Positions 1-6,927 of a stretch of 35,791 bases of DNA are shown one piece after another. Both the position numbers and the translations under genes were made by a program. Every line of letters begins with the position of its first letter. The stretch's first letter is position 1. The notes under the pieces are model-generated. The model did no database searches. It was not told the DNA's origin and was given only the letters and a program-made list of their open reading frames with translations. This DNA is from Sporomusaceae bacterium UBA1887 (GTDB lineage Bacteria > Bacillota > Negativicutes > Sporomusales > DSM-15969): NCBI GenBank assembly GCA_002337925.1, contig DDHB01000007.1, positions 3,005 to 38,795 of the forward strand. Direction: 5' to 3'.

Positions 1-1
1 T

Positions 2-169
2 TTATTGCAAAATAATAATACGATCATTAGTGCTGATTTGGCTGCCAATGAGGACCTTGATATTCCGAAAGCAATTATTGATGCCAAATCGGCTGAGAAT
101 GTCTACAATATGGCGTTAGCTGTCGGGGCCCGTATTATGCCGATGTCGCTTGTAGACTTTCTGAAGTAA
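2..169 (+). CDS. flgL: Flagellar hook-associated protein FlgL (HAP3), 3' end only
   Basis: The reading frame is open from the window edge and ends with TAA at 167-169; only the last 55 residues are present. The tail ends with AENVYNMALAVGARIMPMSL followed by VDFLK, the amphipathic C-terminal helix typical of FlgL/flagellin-like hook-filament junction proteins. FlgL sits between the hook-associated protein FlgK and the flagellin filament. The next gene starts 3 bases after the stop, so the two are probably co-transcribed. Identification rests on the C-terminal motif plus the flgL-yviE-fliW-csrA-hag order known from Bacillus and relatives. Confidence 0.85.
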   Translation, partial: LLQNNNTIISADLAANEDLDIPKAIIDAKSAENVYNMALAVGARIMPMSLVDFLK

Positions 170-172
170 GCC

Positions 173-745
173 ATGGCAATTTCGAATATTCGTCTTAACA
201 TGGAGAGTCAACCGGCAAAAGCGGAATTGGACATTCAGAAAACTGTTTTTAATCTTAATACTACTCCTGCTATACTGTCGATTGACACGGAACCGACTGT
301 AGTGGAATTTTCTAGTCGACCTTACGGGACCTTGGAAATTGACCAGTCGCCATGCCGTGCTTCTATGGGTATCAAGGACATTGCTACTTTGGCTCGTGAG
401 GCCGCCGATAAAGGTAAGCAGGCAGTTCTAGACTATATGGCTAATCACGCTCAGATCGGTGATCGTATGGCTAAGATTAAGGAAGATGTGGTCGCCAATG
501 TTGCAGCCGAATCAACTTCTCAGCCTGTGCCCAGCATTTCCTGGGGCCCGAAGGAAGCACCAATTATCCGGTATACAGCAAATCCGGTTAAGTTTAATCC
601 CCAGCCGGCCCAGCTTGATATTTCGTCAGAGCGGGGCAAAGTGGATATTGACTACCGGGAGGGAAAAGTAGGATTGCGAATGACTCAATATCCCAGTATT
701 CGCTTCTGGACAACTGGCGGTAATGTAGATATTATTACAAAATAG
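173..745 (+). CDS. DUF6470 family protein (YviE-like), flagellar cluster
   Basis: This 190-residue protein lies between flgL and fliW, exactly where Bacillus subtilis has yviE. The N-terminus has short beta-rich segments (SNIRLNMESQPAKAELDI, TPAILSIDTEPTVVEF), then a helical stretch around residues 65-105 (IATLAREAADKGKQAVLDYM), then another beta-rich part ending in GGNVDIITK. No signal peptide or membrane segment is visible. The start at 173 lies 3 bases after the flgL stop with a weak Shine-Dalgarno, suggesting translational coupling. The molecular function of the family is not established; its place in the cluster suggests a role in late flagellar assembly or its control. Confidence 0.75.
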   Translation: MAISNIRLNMESQPAKAELDIQKTVFNLNTTPAILSIDTEPTVVEFSSRPYGTLEIDQSPCRASMGIKDIATLAREAADKGKQAVLDYMANHAQIGDRMAKIKEDVVANVAAESTSQPVPSISWGPKEAPIIRYTANPVKFNPQPAQLDISSERGKVDIDYREGKVGLRMTQYPSIRFWTTGGNVDIITK

Positions 746-787
746 ATGATGCGCTTGGGAAACCCAAGCGCTATTATTATGCCTTAC

Positions 788-825
788 TGTCATTGCGAGG
801 AACGCAGTGACGTGGCAATCTCATT
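788..825 (+). repeat. Dispersed short repeat, copy 1 (CHCEERSDVAI type)
   Basis: The core GTCATTGCGAGGAACG is followed by a purine-rich middle and GTGACGTGGCAATC. Its ends ATTGC and GCAAT are complementary, so it can form an imperfect hairpin. A second near-identical direct copy lies about 114 bases downstream. This element is known to be scattered through intergenic DNA of many bacteria and is often mistranslated as a peptide containing CHCEERSDVAI. It lies between the DUF6470 gene and fliW. Confidence 0.8.
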
Positions 826-901
826 ATGCTCGTATACTGCTGCCTCAAAGATGAGATATAATATAAATACAATCTTTATATGTTACTTTTACTTAGCATA
901 T

Positions 902-938
902 TGTCATTGCGAGGAACGTAGTGACGTGGCAATCCCAT
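902..938 (+). repeat. Dispersed short repeat, copy 2
   Basis: Same element as at 788-825, same orientation, with a few substitutions (GGAACGTAGTGACGTGG against GGAACGCAGTGACGTGG; AATCCCATC against AATCTCATT). The two copies bracket about 76 bases of AT-rich DNA and together fill most of the 225-base gap before fliW. A reading frame runs through both copies into fliW, but this is accidental; the fliW start is at 971. Confidence 0.8.
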
Positions 939-970
939 CGTCATCTAAAATAAACAAAAGAGGTGCAAAC

Positions 971-1429
971 ATGAAAATTCAATCAACTCGTTTTGGTGAA
1001 CTTGATATCTCCATAGAAAACATTCTAAAATTTGACCAAGGAATTCCTGGTTTTCCTAATGAAAATGAGTTTGCTTTTTTACCATATGAGGCAGGCAGTC
1101 CTTTTGCCTTTCTCCAGTCGACTCATGATACCGATCTGACCTTTTTAATTGTTGAGCCTTTTTCATTCCTACCGGAATATACCTTCGAACTTTCCGATGA
1201 GTGGAGTAAAGAAATTGGCGTATCAACAAAGAATCCACCTCAAATCTTTAATATTGTATCAATAAAGGAACCTCTGCAGCAATCGACAGTTAATCTTCTT
1301 GCTCCCGTAATAGTCAACTGGAAAGACTGCAAAGCAAAACAAATTATTCTTGAAAAAGTAGAGTATACAACTAAACATCTGCTATTTCCAAATGGTCTGC
1401 CCGTGCAGGCAACTCAAGGAGGGAAGTAG
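971..1429 (+). CDS. fliW: Flagellar assembly factor FliW
   Basis: FliW binds free flagellin and also antagonises CsrA. When flagellin is used up by secretion, FliW is released from it and relieves CsrA repression of flagellin translation. The 152-residue protein begins MKIQSTRFGELDISIENILK and contains FDQGIPGFPNENEFAFLPYE and a C-terminal LLFPNGLPVQATQGGK, all characteristic of the family. The start at 971 follows AAGAGGTGC; the frame remains open upstream to 746, but that part only translates the dispersed repeats. csrA starts one base after the stop, and flagellin follows, so the full FliW-CsrA-Hag homeostasis set is present. Confidence 0.93.
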   Translation: MKIQSTRFGELDISIENILKFDQGIPGFPNENEFAFLPYEAGSPFAFLQSTHDTDLTFLIVEPFSFLPEYTFELSDEWSKEIGVSTKNPPQIFNIVSIKEPLQQSTVNLLAPVIVNWKDCKAKQIILEKVEYTTKHLLFPNGLPVQATQGGK

Positions 1430-1430
1430 C

Positions 1431-1661
1431 ATGCTGGCTTTAACACGACGAGTAGGAGAACGTATTGTCATCGGTGATAATGTGGTAGTTACGATTGTGG
1501 ATATTAAAGGTGACAGTATTCGCCTTGCTATCGACGCACCGCGGGAGATAAAGATTTATCGCGGAGAAATATTCGATGCTATAGCCGCGGAAAATAAAGA
1601 AGCGGCAGTTCCACAGATACCGGCGGCTTTTGATGCCTTAAAAGGACTACACAAGAAATAG
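1431..1661 (+). CDS. csrA: Carbon storage regulator CsrA, translational repressor
   Basis: CsrA is a small dimeric RNA-binding protein that represses translation by binding GGA-loop hairpins near ribosome binding sites. The 76-residue protein starts MLALTRRVGERIVIGDNVVV, with the conserved LTRR and GE motifs, and continues through APREIKIYRGEIFDAI, which carries the conserved RNA-contacting arginine region. The ribosome binding site AAGGAGGG at about 1417-1424 is inside the end of fliW, so translation is coupled. The C-terminal extension (EAAVPQIPAAFDALKGLHKK) is somewhat longer than the Escherichia coli form. Its likely main target here is the flagellin leader just downstream. Confidence 0.95.
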   Translation: MLALTRRVGERIVIGDNVVVTIVDIKGDSIRLAIDAPREIKIYRGEIFDAIAAENKEAAVPQIPAAFDALKGLHKK

Positions 1662-1783
1662 ATTATCGTCACGAATTATTAAAATTTCCTTTAGTTTTAT
1701 TAGTTTGAGGCGAGTTAATGAGCTAGATCAAGCAAAACGATTAGCGAAGGATATTTTAGTCAAAAATCGACAAATTTGACCTT

Positions 1784-1810
1784 TAATCAGAGTTAAAACT
1801 CCCGCGATAA
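1784..1810 (+). promoter_or_regulatory. Candidate sigma-28 (FliA/SigD) promoter of flagellin
   Basis: TAAT at 1784-1787, a 15-base spacer, then CGCGATAA at 1803-1810 resembles the flagellar sigma-28 consensus TAAA-N15-GCCGATAA. Transcription would start near 1817 and give a leader of about 110 bases before the flagellin start codon. No terminator is visible after csrA, so some readthrough into flagellin is possible. Confidence 0.55.
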
Positions 1811-1835
1811 AGTATATGAGAATGTTATCAGGATG

Positions 1836-1859
1836 GTTTTCCAGCGGCCGATGGAAAAC
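1836..1859 (+). promoter_or_regulatory. Hairpin in flagellin 5' leader (upstream)
   Basis: GTTTTCCA at 1836-1843 pairs perfectly with TGGAAAAC at 1852-1859 across an 8-base loop. Just 5' of it is CAGGATGG (1829-1836), which matches the AGGATG core recognised by CsrA-family proteins. No T-run follows, so this is a leader structure and not a terminator. Confidence 0.5.
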
Positions 1860-1882
1860 GAAACTGATATTCATTCAAATGA

Positions 1883-1902
1883 CTCAGGCAAGGATGCTTG
1901 AG
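1883..1902 (+). promoter_or_regulatory. GGA-loop hairpin, candidate CsrA binding site in flagellin leader
   Basis: CTCAGGCA (1883-1890), loop AGGA (1891-1894), TGCTTGAG (1895-1902) form an 8-bp stem with one G-U pair and display GGA in the loop, the classic CsrA target geometry. It lies 11 bases before the flagellin Shine-Dalgarno AGGGAGGAA (about 1914-1922), which also contains GGA and could be the second site of a dual-site CsrA clamp, as in the Bacillus subtilis hag leader. Confidence 0.6.
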
Positions 1903-1929
1903 ATCGAAAATTCAGGGAGGAATACACTC

Positions 1930-3087
1930 ATGATTATCAATCATAATATTGCGGCTCTTAATACTTACAATCGCTTGTCCGCTAACAACGGTGCTACCAG
2001 CAAATCGCTGGAAAAATTGTCTTCAGGTCTTCGCATCAACCGTGCCGGTGACGACGCTGCCGGTCTTGCTATCTCCGAAAAAATGCGCGGTCAGATCCGT
2101 GGTCTTGATCAAGCAACTCGTAACTCTCAAGACAGCATTTCCTTGATCCAAACTGCAGAAGGTGCTTTGAATGAAACTCATAGCATTCTGCAACGTATGC
2201 GTGAACTTGCTGTACAAGCTGGCAATGATACCAATACTGATGTTGACCGTGGCGAAATCCAGAAAGAAATCAATCAGCTGACTGATGAAATTGATCGTAT
2301 TGCTAATACTACTGAGTTCAATACTCAGAAATTGATTGACGGCAGTAAAAAAGGTCTTGTAGAAGCTGCTGATTCAAAAACAACTATTCAACTTAACACT
2401 AGAGCAGACATTAAGATTAATGCGACTACTACCGATACGGATATTGCATCTAGCGGCACTATTACATTAACGCGCACCTTAGTTTCAGGTGCATTTGCTA
2501 CCACGCAAATTGATGTTGGTAATCCTAATGCGAGTATTACAGCAAGTGTTACTGACGATAACACAATCTCGTTTGGTGGCAAAACTATAGAACTTACAGG
2601 TTCTTTGGCTTCGCTTGCCGTTGGTGAAAGTATCACTATTAGTGTAAAGAAAGCTGTAGAAGCACAAACAACTGTTGGAAGTTCCTTAAGTATGCAAATT
2701 GGTGCTAACAGCGGTCAGAATATCTTGATTGGTATGAACTCAATGAAAGCTGAGGACCTCGGTGTTCGCGGGACTGATGCGAAAGCCTTGGATGTAAGTG
2801 ATTATAAAAAGGCTACTGCTGCAATTACTACCATCAATAATGCAATTGAGCAGGTATCGGCTGAACGTTCCAAATTGGGCGCAGTCCAGAACCGTCTGGA
2901 ACATACTATCAATAACCTGAGTGCTTCCAGCGAAAATCTCACCGCTGCCGAATCCCGTGTACGCGATGTAGATATGGCGAAAGAAATGATGAACTTCCAA
3001 AAGAACAACATTCTTTCTCAAGCTGCACAAGCAATGTTGGCTCAAGCCAACCAACAACCACAAGGCGTGCTTCAACTTCTCCGGTAA
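1930..3087 (+). CDS. hag: Flagellin (filament protein)
   Basis: This 385-residue protein is the filament subunit, exported by the flagellar type III system. The N-terminal D0/D1 part is typical (MIINHNIAALNTYNRLSANN, then SSGLRINRAGDDAAGLAISE), as is the C-terminus (ILSQAAQAMLAQANQQPQGV then LQLLR). Residues about 140-260 form the variable surface region, rich in Thr, Ser and Ala (for example TTTDTDIASSGTITLTRT), a plausible O-glycosylation surface. The start at 1930 follows AGGGAGGAA; an in-frame upstream extension to 1816 covers only the leader. The gene has its own promoter and terminator and is followed directly by a large glycan island. Confidence 0.95.
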   Translation: MIINHNIAALNTYNRLSANNGATSKSLEKLSSGLRINRAGDDAAGLAISEKMRGQIRGLDQATRNSQDSISLIQTAEGALNETHSILQRMRELAVQAGNDTNTDVDRGEIQKEINQLTDEIDRIANTTEFNTQKLIDGSKKGLVEAADSKTTIQLNTRADIKINATTTDTDIASSGTITLTRTLVSGAFATTQIDVGNPNASITASVTDDNTISFGGKTIELTGSLASLAVGESITISVKKAVEAQTTVGSSLSMQIGANSGQNILIGMNSMKAEDLGVRGTDAKALDVSDYKKATAAITTINNAIEQVSAERSKLGAVQNRLEHTINNLSASSENLTAAESRVRDVDMAKEMMNFQKNNILSQAAQAMLAQANQQPQGVLQLLR

Positions 3088-3106
3088 TTCATATCTTACT
3101 ACCTAT

Positions 3107-3140
3107 AGAGGTCAGAGTATATACTCTGACCTCTCTTTAT
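3107..3140 (+). terminator. Strong hairpin terminator after flagellin
   Basis: AGAGGTCAGAGTA at 3107-3119 is perfectly repeated as its reverse complement at 3122-3134, with TA between, so the whole is a 28-base palindrome. It is followed by a short, imperfect T-rich tail (CTTTAT). It separates flagellin from the glycosyltransferase gene that starts at 3161, though readthrough may feed the island because no separate promoter is obvious there. Confidence 0.8.
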
Positions 3141-3160
3141 AAGGAAGGATATTAGACAAA

Positions 3161-5071
3161 ATGAAGATATCGGCTTGCCTAATTGCAAAAAATGAAGAGA
3201 AAGTAATTGCAAGGTGTATAGAAAGCTATCGAGCTGCCGTTGATGAAATCATAGTTGTTGATACTGGTTCTGCCGATGAAACAGTAACTGTTGCGGAAAG
3301 TCTCGGCGCTAAAGTTTTTCACTTCAATTGGATAAATGATTTTGCGGCCGCTAAAAATTATGCCATTTCTTTGGCTAAAGGTGACTGGATTATTTTTTTA
3401 GATGCTGATGAGTATTTTGTTAATGGTACTGGCGGCAATATTCGAACTTACATAAAAGAAATAGATAAAGGTTTTAATAGCATTGCTTGCAAAATGATGA
3501 ACATTGATCAACCCAATCAGCAAATACTAAGTGAAATTACTCATGTACGGATATTTAAAAACGATAAATACATTCGTTATGTTAATCCTATCCATGAAAT
3601 GCTGTATAATTTTCGAAAAAACAAAAAGATGAATGCTATTTTGGTAGATAAACAGGAACTTTTAATCTATCACTCTGGATATTCGCAGGATAATCAACGG
3701 GATAAAGCACAAAGAAATTTGGCGTTGTTACTACAGCAGCTGCCTCAGGCAACTACAAATCCAGTTTATTATCACTATATTGCAGACTGTTACTTTACTC
3801 TGGGCGAATGGGATAAGGTTCTTGAATATACCAAATTATTTCTAGACAGTAAAACTAAATTGGTCGGCCACAATGTACGTCCAAGCAATATATTAATTGA
3901 TGCCATGTTGCAGCTTAAATATCCTTATGGTGATGTTATGCGGGAAATTAATATTGCGATTGATAAATTCCCCCAACATCCTGTGTTTTACTTTTATAAA
4001 GGCAAGATGTTATATGATTCAAAGCATTATGATGCCGCATTCTGTGAACTGCGGCAAGCTTTACAATTGCATGAAAATTATAATGATATAGAAAGTAATT
4101 CACTTGCCGTTAATCTAAATGTGGTTTATAGCCTCATGGCGGCAGTTAGTGAGTTTCGTAATGATTGCATGTGGGCGGTCGAATATTATGTTAAAAGTTT
4201 GCAACTTGATAAAACGGATATAACAAGTTTTGATCGTTTGTTAAAATTGATCCGCAATCAACCAGTGCAAGACATTATTTTATTCTTAAATAATTTATAT
4301 GAAATTGAAAATGAAACCGATTTGGACTTTTTAGCTAACCGCCTGGTGAACCATGCGACACCTAAAGTCCTGGCTTATTATATAAATTTAAGGGAAAAAA
4401 GATATGCTAAACAAGATTTTTTTGTGCTTCAGATGTTAGTAGCTAACGGCCATTATGACAAAGCCTTCGCCGCCATAGTGGACTGCTATGAGAGCGACAA
4501 GGATGAGCGACTGGCGCTGGCAGCAGCTACAGCGGCAGCACTAAGCGGCAATAAGGCGTATATGACACAAGCGATAGAAATCCTGCCTCCTGCCTATGGC
4601 AATATCCTTAAAGCCTATCGCGGCGACCTTATACTGCTTTGCGAAGCGGACAGGGATACCTTTCTCGGTCTGGTACGTACCTTTATTCTTTGGGCCGGTG
4701 ATGATATTCAGCACAAGATGCTTGCTGTAGGGGGACAATCCCAACATAATATGGATGCTGCCATTGCGCAATTGTTCCTCAATCAAGGACACTATCAGGC
4801 TGCTCTTGCCCATTTCAATGCAGCAGTGGACTATTCTTTGATTAACGGAATTCTGGTACATCCGGTTCTCTATTTCAATCAGGGCTATTGCCTGCAACGC
4901 TTGTACAACCCGGCTGCCGCTGTTGAAGCGTTTGTCAAAGCCTACGAGGCAGGATACCGCGATAATGATATTTACGATTATTTGCGGTGGAACGTTGATA
5001 AGCTCAATGATGGCCGCGTGAAAGCGCGGGCTGAGGAAATATTACGGGCTGAGGCTGAAAGGATATTTTAG
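3161..5071 (+). CDS. Family 2 glycosyltransferase with TPR repeats (candidate flagellin glycosyltransferase)
   Basis: Residues 1 to about 190 form a GT-A fold: the start MKISACLIAKNEEKVIARC, the nucleotide-sugar motif VVDTGSADET near residue 35, and the metal-binding D81-A-D83-E. From about residue 200 the protein has TPR-like helical repeats (YYHYIADCYFTLGEWDKVLE; VFYFYKGKMLYDSKHYDAAF; VLYFNQGYCLQRLYNPAAAV) to its end at residue 636. TPR-fused GT2 enzymes of this type glycosylate proteins directly. In Clostridioides difficile a GT2 gene directly after fliC is the flagellin glycosyltransferase, and this gene has the same position. The ribosome binding site AAGGAAGG precedes the start. I infer that it attaches the first sugar to flagellin. 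Confidence 0.85.
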   Translation: MKISACLIAKNEEKVIARCIESYRAAVDEIIVVDTGSADETVTVAESLGAKVFHFNWINDFAAAKNYAISLAKGDWIIFLDADEYFVNGTGGNIRTYIKEIDKGFNSIACKMMNIDQPNQQILSEITHVRIFKNDKYIRYVNPIHEMLYNFRKNKKMNAILVDKQELLIYHSGYSQDNQRDKAQRNLALLLQQLPQATTNPVYYHYIADCYFTLGEWDKVLEYTKLFLDSKTKLVGHNVRPSNILIDAMLQLKYPYGDVMREINIAIDKFPQHPVFYFYKGKMLYDSKHYDAAFCELRQALQLHENYNDIESNSLAVNLNVVYSLMAAVSEFRNDCMWAVEYYVKSLQLDKTDITSFDRLLKLIRNQPVQDIILFLNNLYEIENETDLDFLANRLVNHATPKVLAYYINLREKRYAKQDFFVLQMLVANGHYDKAFAAIVDCYESDKDERLALAAATAAALSGNKAYMTQAIEILPPAYGNILKAYRGDLILLCEADRDTFLGLVRTFILWAGDDIQHKMLAVGGQSQHNMDAAIAQLFLNQGHYQAALAHFNAAVDYSLINGILVHPVLYFNQGYCLQRLYNPAAAVEAFVKAYEAGYRDNDIYDYLRWNVDKLNDGRVKARAEEILRAEAERIF

Positions 5072-5113
5072 TTCATTAGGCTAGCAGCAAAGTTTCTTAA
5101 AAGAAAGTAGTGA

Positions 5114-6169
5114 GTGTGGTTGGCTGATCGTGTTCTTAACGAGGATACTGAACAAATTATTTCAGATTCGCGCTTGCCGTGGCGCAAAATGGCAGGTACT
5201 TCGGTGCTTGTTACCGGTGCTACCGGACTGATTGGTACTGTACTTGTCCGGGTGTTAGCTGCTGCAAACCAAAAATACGGACTGAAGCTAAAACTTATCG
5301 GCAGTGGCAGGGACAGCGATAAGGGCGAAATGTTGACAAGGGATTATGGACTGGATATGTTCATCAGCGGTGATATTCGTCAGTCTTTATCTACCGAAGC
5401 TATCCCTGCTACTGTGGAGTATATCATCCACTGTGCGGCCATTACCAAATCGGCAGATATGGTGGCAAAACCGGTTGATGTCATAACCACCGCAGTGGAC
5501 GGCACAAGAAATGTACTGGAGCTTGCCAAAGAGTGCCACTCGATAAGTGTTGTTTATCTGTCCTCTATGGAGGTCTATGGGCAGAATCTGCTTGGAGAGG
5601 TGCAGGAAAAAGACTTAGGCTACTTAGATTTGTGCAATACGCGCAGCAGCTATTCCGAAAGCAAGCGGCTTTGTGAAAGTTTATGTGCTGCCTATTCCGC
5701 GCAATACGGTGTTCCGGTAAAAATCGCGCGGTTAGCGCAGACTTTTGGTGCGGGAACACCGCAAGCGGACACGCGAGTATTTGCGCAATTTGCGCACAGT
5801 GCGATGGCACAAGAAAATATCGTGCTGCACACCGAGGGGAGATCCAGAGGCAATTACTGTTACCTAGCTGACGCAGTGCGCGGTTTGCTAACGCTCCTAT
5901 TGTGCGGCACCAACGGCCAAGCCTACAATATCGCAAACCCTGAGGCAAGCGTAACCATCCGGGAAATGGCAGAACTGGTTGCAAGCGAGGTTGGGCAAGA
6001 CAGAATAAAAACAGTTGTTGAAATACCCAGTGACATTGAAAAACGCGGCTATGCGCCTGAGGTCGGCTTTAAGCTCAATGCAGACAAGCTGAAAGCGTTG
6101 GGGTGGTATCCCCGATACGGGCTGGCTGCTATGTATAAACGAATGATTGCAGATTGGCAGGGGAAATAA
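5114..6169 (+). CDS. NAD-dependent epimerase/dehydratase (extended SDR)
   Basis: A 351-residue extended short-chain dehydrogenase/reductase. The nucleotide-binding motif TGATGLIG is at about residues 34-41 and the catalytic Y-x3-K (YSESK) at about 180-184; SSMEVYG carries the active-site Ser region. The start is GTG at 5114, with TTG at 5120 as an alternative; both have weak ribosome binding sites. The cytidylyltransferase gene begins directly at the stop, so the two probably act together, perhaps making or reshaping a CDP-linked polyol or sugar. The substrate cannot be told from sequence alone. Confidence 0.8.
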   Translation: MWLADRVLNEDTEQIISDSRLPWRKMAGTSVLVTGATGLIGTVLVRVLAAANQKYGLKLKLIGSGRDSDKGEMLTRDYGLDMFISGDIRQSLSTEAIPATVEYIIHCAAITKSADMVAKPVDVITTAVDGTRNVLELAKECHSISVVYLSSMEVYGQNLLGEVQEKDLGYLDLCNTRSSYSESKRLCESLCAAYSAQYGVPVKIARLAQTFGAGTPQADTRVFAQFAHSAMAQENIVLHTEGRSRGNYCYLADAVRGLLTLLLCGTNGQAYNIANPEASVTIREMAELVASEVGQDRIKTVVEIPSDIEKRGYAPEVGFKLNADKLKALGWYPRYGLAAMYKRMIADWQGK

Positions 6170-6886
6170 ATGGTAACAGCGCTTATTTTCGCAGGTGGTA
6201 CAGGGCAGCGAATGAACGCCCGTGCCAAACCGAAACAATTCCTTGAGCTGCATGGAAAACCCATTATTTTATATACGTTGGAACATTTCGAGGAACACCC
6301 CGAAGTTGACAATATTGTCGTAGTCTGTTTGGAAAGCTGGATTGATGAACTGAAGCTCTGGCTCAAACGCTATGACTTTAGAAAAATAACGCAAATCGTG
6401 TCCGGCGGCACCACCGGTCAGGCATCGATCTATAATGGACTTAAAGCAATGGAAGGAAGTTGTCAGCAAGAGGATATTGTCCTTATACATGATGGTGTAC
6501 GGCCACTCATTAATAAGGAACTTATCTCCGTTAATATTGACAAGGTGAAAAAATGTGGCACTGCCATCACAGTAGAACCGGTGATCGAAAGTGTTATATA
6601 CAGCGAGCAAGGAGATTTGATTAATGCTGTTCCTGAACGTAGCCAGATGTATATAGCCAAGGCCCCCCAATCTTTTCGCTATGAAGCAATCTGGAGCCTG
6701 CATCAAAAAGCGCAGCAGGAGGGATTGCTTGCGGTTGACTCTGCGCACTTATGTAATATTTACGGTGTTGAGCTGCATATGGTGATTAGCCCTCCCAATA
6801 ATATGAAGATTACATCACCGGCTGATTATTATATATTCCGTGCTTTGTATGAAGCCAGGGAGAGCCAGCAAATATTAGGGATATAA
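6170..6886 (+). CDS. IspD/TarI-like cytidylyltransferase
   Basis: A 238-residue nucleotidyltransferase of the IspD/TarI family, which transfers CMP from CTP to a polyol phosphate. The glycine-rich CTP loop AGGTGQRMNARAKPKQF is at residues 8-24 and HDGVRPL is near residue 107; KAPQSFRYEAIW is a typical later block. The family includes IspD (isoprenoid synthesis) and TarI/Bcs1 (CDP-ribitol). Sitting between an SDR and a CDP-glycerol-transferase-like protein, it more likely makes a CDP-polyol for the glycan than an isoprenoid precursor. The start codon follows the SDR stop with no gap, so expression is coupled. Confidence 0.8.
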   Translation: MVTALIFAGGTGQRMNARAKPKQFLELHGKPIILYTLEHFEEHPEVDNIVVVCLESWIDELKLWLKRYDFRKITQIVSGGTTGQASIYNGLKAMEGSCQQEDIVLIHDGVRPLINKELISVNIDKVKKCGTAITVEPVIESVIYSEQGDLINAVPERSQMYIAKAPQSFRYEAIWSLHQKAQQEGLLAVDSAHLCNIYGVELHMVISPPNNMKITSPADYYIFRALYEARESQQILGI

Positions 6887-6927
6887 AACTAAGATAGAGT
6901 TTAATAATAAACGAAAGAGTTGGGGAT

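Noticed and set aside
746..970. N-terminal extension of fliW containing CHCEERSDVAI twice
   Set aside because: It translates two copies of a dispersed intergenic repeat; the family start and a ribosome binding site are at 971.
5565..5984. 139-codon minus-strand open frame
   Set aside because: Antisense shadow of the SDR gene with no recognisable domain.
6170..6886. Housekeeping ispD for isoprenoid synthesis
   Set aside because: The family allows it, but coupling to an SDR and a CDP-glycerol-transferase-like gene inside a glycan island favours a TarI-like role; left without a gene symbol.
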